From contig NC_090133.1 in NCBI RefSeq assembly GCF_040581485.1, positions 1,364,001-1,428,000 of the forward strand: 64,000 nt of DNA. The letters run 5' to 3'. Of this stretch, positions 1 to 11,109 are shown piece after piece. Source of the stretch: Linepithema humile (taxonomy: Eukaryota; Arthropoda; Insecta; Hymenoptera; Formicidae). Every line of letters begins with the position of its first letter. The stretch's first letter is position 1. The notes beneath the pieces are model-generated. The model saw nothing but the letters and a program-made list of their open reading frames with translations, was not told where the DNA came from and did no database searches. Position numbers and translations under genes: made by a program.

Positions 1-1608
1 CCGACGACAGTAGTATCATTCGGCGCGGAATTGGCAATAACGGTATCATTCCATGAGGGAGATAAGAGCGGACGAGAAAATTACGCTGGAATTTGACGAT
101 TTTGAAAATGGCTCGGAAAAGATCGGTCGAACAAAAAATACCTATATAAAATATCACGAAGCTAATATATATTTTTCTTCCGAATTGAAGAAATTTACCG
201 AGTTGTATAACTTTTTTCGGAATTTATAGGATTTTTATAATCGTTTAATTATTTGAAGATCAATTTCACCGATCCAGGATCAATCGAATTATTTGATATT
301 TTTTGGAAAAATGATTTTCGACCGTTTGCCTTGTGCTTTGAAAGTCGATTAGCGTCAGTCCGGTCCTAAAGGCGATTATAATTCGAGTCGCCTTTCAATT
401 CCGACAAATCCACCAAGAGAAATACACCGACTAAGGAGTATTTTTAAAAAGAAAGAAAGACGGACGAGAAGGATTACTCCCCCTGGGAAATCAGTAGACA
501 CTATCTTCGTGAATTCTACCAAGATTCTTTTTAGAAAATTTCTGCTTTGGACAGTACTAAAGGACGGGGATAAGAACGTTATATAAACTCCACCTCACGT
601 CTTTATATAAAAAATGTTCTTTTCCGTCTTCTCAATTCTGCTTAAGTTCTTCAATTCATATGTGATCCCTTTGTGTTTTTTCTTTAACTTTCGCCGATTA
701 TTTCGCGATTTTTAAGCTAAAGTATATGCGCGTCCGTATTCTAGTTTTCTGTTTTTGCCACTTGTGCGTGCGAACACGCGTCAATTAAATTTTATGTAGT
801 TTGCTGCTTGCGCGAACAAATAATAATATAATAAAAACAACAACAGAAATAATAATAACACGAATAAAAATCTCATTTTCAACGAAAACATTGTTTTTAA
901 AGGTTTCAAAGCTTTGAAAAATATCTTTCTCATGAGGTCTTAGGTTTTCAAACGCACAAGCAGAAATTCCAACAAAGTTGTCAAAATCGACAAAAAGTTC
1001 CGGTTCCATAAACTCGTCGGAAATTGCACTCTATCTCGCGGTTTGTCTTCCCCTGTCAAGATATTCGCACGTATCAGTCGTGACTCGTGATGCATTAAGG
1101 TCGCGCTAAGTAAGCTGCTCGAGAATTCTGTGCAGTCTATTTTCTTTTCGACGCGCTGGCACGAATCCCGACGCTCGTTGGCGCCCGTCGCCGTGAGCTT
1201 TTCGTCGACTTAAGGAAACAAACCGTAAAAGCCCGTATGGCGTGTACACTGCGACGAAACCGAGAAAATGGCGTGGAGCCCTGTCGCGGCTCGTTGACAT
1301 TTTAATTACATCGCCGGCGCAAACGCGGACGATGAAATTGCGCAAAACGCGCGGTCACTGGTATAACTCGCCACTGTTCCCTTTAACTCGCACAGATGAA
1401 TACTATTTTGTATATGAAACACTCCGCTTGCTGTTGTTATTTACATTTTCACGAAAATTCGCGCTGCAGTGTTATTTATCGCGCGTTTTGAATTTGACGT
1501 CTAGCGCTGCTAAAAGGTTTTTGTCATCGCGATTTTATAAGAATAAATATTTATATGATAACGGAGCGAAATCGCAGTCAAAATTATTTCGGTGCTCGAT
1601 CCTTATTG

Positions 1609-1633
1609 TTTTTTTTTTTTTTTTTTTTTTTTT
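1609..1633. repeat. T homopolymer (25 nt)
   Basis: An uninterrupted run of about 25 T on the + strand. It may be the poly-A tail of an old minus-strand retroposon or simple slippage; no flanking element was recognised. Confidence 0.9.
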
Positions 1634-4600
1634 CACGAAAAAGCGCGAGTTTTTCCATCCACTCGTTGCCAGATGGGATAATATTCCATCTGTTTCTTAT
1701 CCGAGGAACGATTATTACCTGAGATAAGTCTGATGGGTATATAAGTATCTTCTCGTCGATTATGAGATTCGATGGAAGACTTATCTACTTGTACAACGCA
1801 AAAGGGAAGAGCTAACTTGGTTGAGGCTTGAAAAATACCAGGTCACCGTTAATTAGTGGATGCAACGCGCGGCAGATGCGAGCAAGTTAACGAGCGGCGT
1901 TCAATTAGGAAGTTTGCCGTTGGCAACTATGATCGACGTACTTCGCGCCTCGTAACTGCCAAATTCGACCCCCCATTATCGTTATGATCATTGTAACGGA
2001 AACAGCTGCGTTAATGATGCTCACGGCCGTTTTCGTCGATTTGCAACCCTTTGAGATCCAACATTATTGCGCACGGAATATCGACCTGCGCAATTTTCAA
2101 CAAATTTTCGAGAAACCGAGTTTAATAATATTATAATATTATAATATTTTTCAGAATAAGAAATTTATTTTTATTTTATTTTTATTAGATATAAAGAGTT
2201 TATAGGTGAACAAAATTCAAAATATTATATTTATTACAACATAAATTATTTTTTCAGAGATATATTTCCAGCTTCATATTCTGGATATTAAATTCTCTAT
2301 AAGATTTTTCATATTTTTTGACATTAATATGTTTTTTCCTAAATGTGGAATTTATATATTACGAACTATTTCTCTAACGTCATATATAACTTAAAAACCG
2401 TAAATTTATGTTATACGACTTTTTAAATTTTCTTCCTATATTTTCAAATTTATCAAATATTGTCGTAAATATTTATTCAAAAAAAAAAAAAATAAAATCT
2501 GCTCTTGTAAAAAAGTAATGTATACAACAACATCGTATTTGACTATAAAGCAACATTTACCTTGTAAGAGCGTTCCGTGAAACCTAAAGCCTTCGGGATC
2601 CAGCATTTCAGCAGCGACCCGATAATCCCGCGTCCAATGAACGCATGTTAAATATTTTGTTTTTATTTTAAGGTTACCGGTGTTACGACAACAGTCTGAC
2701 ACAATGATCGATCTCCGCCATTTGGAGTACTCTATAAACATTCGAGCAATGTAGTTTGCCGGGTGTAATCATTCACCGTTGGCAAAAATGCGCGGAGGGC
2801 TCTCGTAAATCACTGTGTCGAGTGCACCTACAGAAGGGTTCAGTGCTAGGAGTTAACTCGCCTCTCGATATTCACAGATTCTTTCAAAATGTTCACTCGT
2901 ACCTCCACCTACTTCCGTTCTTAAACATCGAGCCCTCGGGATATTTAGCTTTGAAAATTCCTCCTGAGAGTACAGGAGTTCTCTCGCTGCAGAAAAAAAA
3001 AAGAGAACCGGGCGCTTATTCTCTATCTGAAAACACGCAAGTTCTTATTCTGAAAAACTGTATAATTTTTTTTGCGGCACTTGAGTTTGCTTTAACTTAA
3101 AAAATAAGCAAAATTTAATGTAAATTCAATGCAAATGCGGTACTTGCGAATTTCGCGTAAAGTCGAGCGCGACAAAGCTTCGCCGCGCGTCTCTTATTCT
3201 CTACAAATCGAATAATAAAGATCGAAGCAGCATCTAACAACAACTACTTCTTTTTCCTCCTCTCGGTGGTAAAAGCTTTCGATGCAAGCGCGCCTAAGGG
3301 GATTCCTTGTGTTCGTATAATAATTCCCCATTTTGCGGGAGCGCAAAGTTTCGTCGAAATATTTACGAGACCGCGCGGTGCATTAATGGTAGCGTGGAAG
3401 ATAACGCGCGTACTTCGATATTTTATCCCGTCGACCAGCGTTTTTGCGATAACAGAGAAAAATGTATGCGTAAAAATTTGCGCAGATAACTGTTATTGTA
3501 AATCGCCAGTGCATTTTGCAGCGGCCGCGCTACGCACACCTTTCTCTCTTTATGCATTTATTATATATTTTATAAAATTTATGATATATTTTATATTTGT
3601 AAATATGAAATATATATAAAATATCGCGAGAGCTATGTCGATTCGTATATTTATATTAAGAATAATGACATATAATGTGTCTCTTATTAATCCAAACTTG
3701 TTTTACTGGACATTTTTATGTTACATTATTCTTTTCTTAATGAAGAAATGTTTTTTTTTTTTTCGGCTATCCTTTGTTGCTTTCGATTATTTAATCATTA
3801 TTAACTAGTTTGATTACTTAATAATCATGCTCAGTGCTCATTAACTTGATTACATTTGCTAACTTTGTTCCCCAATTTAGCTTATCCTCCTATATCTACT
3901 TGAAATAATAACATTAGCCGTGCCTCAGCGATTACCATCATTTATTCAATCTGCTATCTTAGAAGGCTCGAAAAAGTATTCGAACCATTTTACTATTAAT
4001 CTCTTTAACAACGGTAAACTTAAGTTATGCCCAGAAAAAAAACATTCCATAAATAAAATATTAACAAATAATTGAGTTCATTGTCAAGCTGATTCTGTAT
4101 GTCGATTGTTATAAAATGCGAAAATTAAACTATTTAATTGATTTAGCTTTTGTAATATTAAAATTTTATTTACGCGCTTGATAATTTCTCGCCACTGATA
4201 GAAATGTTACAATTTTCAAAAGAATGCATTTTTACAGTATTTTTTTATTAAATCGCAAATCGCCAGAACTAGCAGATTTTAGGATTTTGTTTTGAGGATT
4301 GTTGAAAAGAGGCTAAAGAATTAAAGAGCGAAAAGCGAAAGTTAAAAATGAAAGATAAAACTGCGGGAAACGAGAGAAAAATTGTATACTTGCGACAAAT
4401 TGTCGCAAGAAGCGGCAAAGGCCGCGCCACCAATCTGTTCGAAGAAGGTAATACGCGCGCGAATAAGTTTCCGAAGGGAAATCCCGATGCGAAATCCGAT
4501 TCGCATCGGCGATGGCGAGAAGGGAACGACGACGGTGGCGGCAGCATTCTTCTGGAAAATTGCGGGAGATCCGGGAATATTCGTGCTCCTTTATCGCTGT

Positions 4601-5378
4601 ATTCGAAGCGGCGAACGTGTTCCTTCCCGCGTTACTACGCGAAAGCGGCAAGTTATATTCGCACGCGCACGCGGCTAACACGGAAGGAAGCTATTTAGAG
4701 AGATGCTGGGTGAGAGAGGGAGAGGGAGGAAGAAAGATCCCTTTCTCTTTCTCACCTGACTTCTCTTTGCTACGGTCTTACGTTCCTCGCATTGTCTTGA
4801 CGTCGCGAATCGCAATGCGCCGTGGGTATATCTCGCTGCCGTTCTCTCGCTTTAATCCAGCTTTTGTCAACCGCGTCTTTCCTCGCTCCGAATTTCCCAG
4901 CAATTCCCACCTTCCGAGTTTTATTCGACTCCGCGACCGAAATACCGTACACACATTTTAATTCCGTGGTACTTGAACTTTTTTTTTAATTGCACTAATT
5001 GCATTAGAACGTACGGTCCCGCAATTGCGAGAATTTTGTGTTGAGTTATAATCGAATACTGTGCGCGGATGGGGGGAGGGGGAGGGGATCGCCACCGGGG
5101 AACTGAATTCGTAACGAGATCGTTCATTAACGTGTACGACGTAAAATCCGACGCGGAAGCATTAAAGGCATGTCCTCGGACATAACCGATGACGTAGGTT
5201 AGCGGCGGACGGAAATCGCGGCGGCCGCAAATTGGATTATCGGACTTTCGAACGACGTGCCCTGATAAAAACGGGTCGCCCGAACGTTATCCCGAAGGAC
5301 CGAGCGGGATTATCGACAGCCGTTTCGATCGATGACGCGCGTATGACAAACACGAAAGGAAAAGGGCAACGTGCAAAT

Positions 5379-5381
<3 letters not shown>

Positions 5382-5417
<36 letters not shown>
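5382..5417. repeat. T homopolymer (36 nt)
   Basis: An uninterrupted run of 36 T, directly followed by CpG-rich trinucleotide-like sequence. Apparent poly-Phe or poly-Lys open frames across it are artefacts. Confidence 0.95.
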
Positions 5418-6169
5418 CCGCCGTCGTCGCGCGGCGGTAACAACGGCGGCGCCGCCGCAATTTCACGCTCTAAAGCGGTAACTTTAAGGGTAACTTTTTC
5501 GTTAGACGAGAACTACGTAGTGACGAAATTACCGGATGAACTCGTTGAAAAATTCGCGACGCGACACGACGTGACGTGAGCCACGCGAAATTGGAGTTGA
5601 AAAACCAAGTTCCGAAACTTGCGAATATAATGAAACGCGTACTGCGAGAAGAATTATCACAATGTCTATTCGTTAATTGCTTACTGCATAGTTATTTGTT
5701 CGTTTCGTATGTTCCACTAATTTATCGCGAACATTCTGCGAAAACCGCAGTGCACTTTAATAATAGAATCACGTTACCTTGGCGCGACATGTAATACCTG
5801 ATTAAAACAGAAGACGTTAGCTTTATAAAAAGAGCGTTCGGTGAAACTTTCGAAATACGATATTTCATATGCGGCATTTCGATATTCGCGGCGAGAATCA
5901 GAACCGGTGTCTAATTTCGAGTTTAATTATCGACGTTGCCGAGATACGGGGAGAAACGATCGCCTTACAGCGATGTTCGTCGTGCGCGCGCGTTTCCATT
6001 TCCGCAAGAAAACATACTCTACACTCGAAGAAATTATAACGGTTTCAATTCCCGGTTTGCAGATATTTCCATTACAATGCAAACGCGGTCGGGAAGTAGC
6101 GAGTCCCCGGGTAACTTTGCGTCGCATCGATTCTCGTTTCTCATTTCACGAGCGAGCGTATTTTAACGA

Positions 6170-6184
6170 CGCGCGCGCGCGCGC
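6170..6184. repeat. CG dinucleotide microsatellite
   Basis: About seven CG units in a CpG-rich stretch. This alternating purine-pyrimidine tract could adopt Z-DNA; no gene is associated. Confidence 0.85.
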
Positions 6185-7760
6185 GGGGAAACATTGTAAT
6201 CGTTCGGCGAAACAAGCGCTCGCGTAATTAATTTAGTTACGACATCGCCGCCGGCGGTGTCGGGCGCAAAATTAATAATCGACAAATGGCGCGACGTCGC
6301 GATAAGAGCGTTAAAAATTACATCTGCCAGATACGATCGCGTTCGAACTCGCGACACAATCGTTAAATGCGAAACGCCGCATGCAAAATAGCGCGAGTGT
6401 TTGCTTTTTCATGCGTTTCACGCTCGGTATTGCTCGATTGTTCGAGTATAAATTACGCTAAAAGTATTAATTCCATTTCAAATAACTCACTTAATGCCGA
6501 AAAATTGAACTAATGAGGACCCGTAAATGTGGTGGGAAAATATTCTTCTTACACATACGCGCGATAAACGTTTTTCCGAACGGCTCTCCACTTCGTTCTC
6601 TCCGTTATATCCTCCGTCATTCCCTCGTTCTCGTGCGAACGGATACGATGGCGGGCGGCTCACGCTAATTGAATCGTGAAGCTCCTAATGAGAAGCACAA
6701 ATACATTAGCATCCAATCCCGACGGTACGTGGCCGGGGAAATAATTCGCGCGATTCCATTTCTCTTCTCCGACGATCGATTCGACACGGCGTTCTGGGAA
6801 AAGACAGCGGTATCAATCTGTGCGCGCACTCACGTAAGACGCGCTCCTGTACGTTTCAATCGTTTCCACGGCGCTTTCACGCCCCCCGCGTTATTATTTA
6901 CGCAGCGTATCCCACATCCATTTTCTTTTCAATTAACAATTTAGATAAATGTCTGTGCGATCGAAGCTGACTTTTTGCAGTTCGATCCGATTGCCGTTCC
7001 CGCAAAGGGTCATAAGCGAGATCGTAATTCATAAAGACAAACGAAAGTCCCAGCACAATTGTCGCGGCGCGCGGGAGGGTCGCGGAGAGGAATTAAATTA
7101 ATCGGCGGCACGAAAAAGGTGGCCGGTACGCTGGCCACCGCGCACCACATCTGAAGTCTATATTCAGAATTAACTGTTATATCGCACATTGTTGTTATCG
7201 CTTTTCGATAACAGCGCGTCGGTGGATATTATTCAACATCAACAATTCAATCCGCATTTCCCGTGGGATTGCGGCCGGCCGTTCGCATTGGTGTACACCG
7301 CCGCGTGTCTTTTGGGAAATACGCTACTGTAATCCAGCACCGTATCCAGTAACCATCGCGCGAGATATGTGCGGCTTCGATTATTCTGAATAAATCATTT
7401 ACGTTATCGCCGTAACGCGGGCCGTAATGCGTCCGTGGCGATTCTCGGCGCAGCGCATTGAGGGGCTTCATATTACGCGGCGCTGTAACTACTAACGATT
7501 TCAAAGAAGAGAAACCGGCGAATTTTATAACGAATTTGTTCGCGAGGCGATATCGCGTATGCTATTTGTTATTTCCCGTTCGTGTTATCTCGCGAGCACA
7601 ATAGCGATCCGCGTTGAATGCAGATTTATTTGATACGGAAATTATTTATAATTCGGTCGAATTTCAGTCAGCAATAATATTAAAATTTTATGATAAAGTA
7701 ACGCGTTTTCTCATATACGATATTTTCACCGTTGGACGCGCAGATCGATCGTGTCTCGCG

Positions 7761-7762
<2 letters not shown>

Positions 7763-7802
<40 letters not shown>
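7763..7802. repeat. T homopolymer (40 nt)
   Basis: A 40-nt pure T run, the longest homopolymer seen in the window. Open frames on both strands through it (poly-Phe, poly-Lys) are not credible genes. A retroposon tail is possible but no body was recognised. Confidence 0.95.
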
Positions 7803-7803
<1 letters not shown>

Positions 7804-9102
7804 TTGTTCAAATTGGATATATGTACGTTTTCGTTTCATATAACGAGGCGAGATATCGAGAATTTTCGTATATCTGGCGTATCTTCCATAGTAATCGATA
7901 CGACTTTTACACAAGCGGATAGATTGCCTTTCCGGGTAATAATTAGCGTTTCGCTCGAAGTTTATCGTACCGCCGCGAGTGTAATTTCCCCCGAGGATGC
8001 AAACGTTCGTGTTGTAAATTTGTATACGCGCGGCTACACCAAACACATGAAATACCTTCAAACTGAAACTAAAAAACCGAATTTTCATTCGGAAAAGCTA
8101 AAATAATTTTTATCCACTTCTTTCACCTAATGATGGTTTTTTTTCAATATTTAACTCAATGATTTCCGAAATTGACGCTAATTAAAAATAAAATATAATT
8201 TATGAAATCCCGACGATTGTTGGAATTACTGGATTTTTTCATAATTCCTTTAGTCGATTTTTCTCGCTTTTTTTAAACAAGTGACAACTTGGCAGCCAAC
8301 GAATTGTGAAAACAATCACTGTTTATCGGTGATCTTGTTTTATCTTTAATTTCTAGCCATTTTATTCGCTGGCAATGACACAAATGGACGCGCGTGCGAT
8401 ATTAATTCGCGAAAGCTTTTATCATGCATACGCGATATGCGTGTGTACGAGAGTGTGTACGGGGTGCGCCGCAAATTGTGGCCCTAATTTTAATTATTGA
8501 AATTATAGAATTTAATGAAATAATAACATTTAGTGAAATAATTATATGAAGAATTCAATGAGTAATTTAATTAAATAAATAGCAAAGAGTAATAATGCGC
8601 GAGTATAAATCAAATGTAATGAAAAATAACTTCAACAGATATTGCATTATTTTATAAGCGTTCGGTTCTCATAGTTCGTAACATTGTGTTTACTGTCATC
8701 GCTTCGAGTTTCGTCGCCTTAACTTTGAACGAGTAAAGGCAATTATAAAAGTGAAGAATTTCGAGTCGGTCGGTGGTTGACGAACTAACGGAGTGTCTCA
8801 GTTCGAGTCGAGTGAGTCTCTTTTAATTACGGCAGCCGTTTTCAGATTATTTAGTTTTGGTCGATAAAGGCCCTTGTCTTTAATCTAAGAACGTTTGCTC
8901 GCGAGTATATTTTTCTTTAGTGTCAATTAAAGTTGGTATAAGTCGATATTCTCTGTTAGTCACAAAAGGGTTCTTTAAAAAATATTTTCCGCGATATTTG
9001 AAAGTCTGTAACCGCTGCAGTTACTTTCCTGTATTTTCCTTTAGTATCCATTGCATACTCCGGTATCGGCCACGTTACTCGTAAAAGGCCAGTATACTTC
9101 GA

Positions 9103-9123
9103 GCGCGCGCGCGCGCGCGCGCG
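9103..9123. repeat. CG dinucleotide microsatellite
   Basis: About ten GC/CG units in otherwise AT-rich sequence; a potential Z-DNA tract. Confidence 0.9.
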
Positions 9124-9904
9124 AATAGTATCTTGTATATTTTTTTTACAGTATAAAATAACTTCTGCGCTTCGCGATGTACTCTGTTTTAACGAGAAAC
9201 ATGCATTTATTAATTCGTGTAATATCTAAAATGATATTTTCACTTTATTCATCTCTTTTTCTTCGACAACGTAATATTAAACGGTATCCGTTTGAGTGAT
9301 TTTCAACGTTAATTTTGGAAAAAAGTGTCCTCTCTATTTTTTGCGGTTCATTGAGTCACGGCAAGTTGATATCGCCAGCTTCGTTATTTACTCTCGCGGA
9401 CGGTCGCATGGTGCCGATGACTTTATCACATCTGTAGAGCAGCTGCCCTTTTTGGCACAGCGGCGCCGTTATATATGTTAGAAAACTACTATCACATTTT
9501 AGATTTTACGCGTTCTTTTTACATTTTCCTTTATCCCCTTGTTGCGCCTCTGCGTTGGAACCCACAAAGGGTTCGGAAATTTGCCGTGACAGGCTGAGGA
9601 CGTGAAGTGGAAAGCTGGGGCGCCAAGAATTTAATAACATAGTCATTTACGTAGAAAATATACCAGTTTATTTTCAGACTAATACAGTCTTTTCACATTT
9701 TCGTACTGTGATTCACACTGTTGTTTTAGCAAAATCTTAAAATAACGTCTATATTATGTCTTATACTTTCACAATGATGACTGTTCAACCTGGAATTTAT
9801 GAGCAAAATGAAATTTTCTTCTATCACATAAAATTTAATTAATTAGAAAATTGGACACTTGAATTTTTAATACAGAAAATAGACGATAAAATGTATTTTT
9901 TCTA

Positions 9905-10330
9905 TCAATATATAAGAAGAGGCAATCAATATACAACAAGCGCCACTGCTGGATGTTTGTGCAGAAAAACACATATTTCAAATACAAATAATAATAAACG
10001 TTTCGGCATGAATATCAGGTCATTCTCAGTGTAAAATATTGATGTTTGCAATACAAATTTAATAATTAATGAGTTTATGTCAATAATACTTAAAAAAGAC
10101 ATTTATAGCGTAATTATAAATGTGTTGGTCTTGTATTATCAGTCTGATTACTGTCCGCTGAAATATATCGAATTGATACAATGTTACTAATTTATCCAGA
10201 ATAAAATTATTAAGAATGACATAAATAGAAGCAAGACTAAAGTCTATTACGTATGTAATGTACTTGCATGTTTTTCTGCACGAATATCCAGCAGTGGCTC
10301 TTGTTGCCTTTTCTTATGTATTGATAGTTA
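9905..10330. repeat. Large inverted repeat, possible MITE or foldback element
   Basis: A segment at about 9,905-9,975 reappears as its reverse complement at about 10,262-10,330. Shared blocks include CCACTGCTGGAT and GTGCAGAAAAACA, with a TCAATA-TAAGAA-AGGCAA block beyond them; the arms are roughly 80% identical, with a small insertion in the left arm. About 290 bases separate them. The arrangement suits a small non-autonomous transposon or foldback element. No target-site duplication or transposase was identified, so the outer ends are uncertain. Confidence 0.7.
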
Positions 10331-11054
10331 AATCATATCTTAAATCTTTAAGAATTTTATTGTATTTTTTGGTTCTTTTAAATGCATTATCAAGGAATTA
10401 CAAGTGTATGAATTTGATGTTGAAATTTAAAGGAGTACATATCTTAAGAAAAGTTAAATTTTGAGCATCAGAAAATCGCCTCCAAATTGTCTATCTATCT
10501 CTAGTGACTTTGGGACACTCTGTGTACGTACATTTTATAGCACACTTTTCAGCTTCATCTGGTTTATATGGATACTTTTAGCCCTTCGCATATATCCACG
10601 CGCGCAAACAGCTTTTAGAAAGCTACCGCGCCGCGCGCTTATCGGCGGCAGCACGATATTCTATGCTCTCGTAGCGTAAAGCTTTTTTTAAATGAAGTTT
10701 AAATCCTACTTTTTATGACATGCGTAACATAAAAAAACAGTCGAAATGATAATGTGGGAGCAGGACACATTTTCTTTCAATTACGCTTTCATCGAATAGT
10801 TTATTAAATTCTGCTGGAAAATTTTTTACCAAAAAGCAAATCATTTTTTTAAATTAATTGTTTCAGTATTGATTACTACTGCAAAAACAACACTCTCGAC
10901 AGAACGTGGTATATTAAAAACGATTTGATTGTAATAAATTTTAGAACTCGCGACGAACAATGACGTCACTCGACGTTTTTGCCGGGGGAAAATCGACTTG
11001 AAATTGGTCAAAGAATTCAGAGATGAAAAGTGACTCGTGATCTAGGACACGGTG

Positions 11055-11062
11055 TATAAAAG
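11055..11062 (+). promoter_or_regulatory. TATA-box-like site
   Basis: A canonical TATAAAAG lies about 55 bases upstream of the first ATG of the orphan-gene candidate (11,110), placing a start site near 11,085. No clear initiator motif sits at the expected position. Confidence 0.35.
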
Positions 11063-11109
11063 AGAGTTATTAAGTCAAGCCCGGTGAGTGGCTGTGTTCG
11101 CTTTGCTGT

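Larger units (their letters stand above)
1..11054. other. Gene-poor region, no recognised gene
   Basis: I found no exon matching a protein family I know on either strand. Open frames here are short and lack convincing splice structure. Contents are AT-rich DNA alternating with CpG-rich stretches (for example 4,300-6,400), T homopolymers at 1609-1633, 5382-5417 and 7763-7802, a CG dinucleotide tract at 9103-9123 and an inverted repeat at about 9,905-10,330. Two minus-strand exon-like stretches near 2,560-3,000 and an LTR-like stretch near 8,690-9,620 are discussed as findings. The region could be intergenic or an intron of a gene starting outside the window; the sequence alone does not decide. 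Confidence 0.6.
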
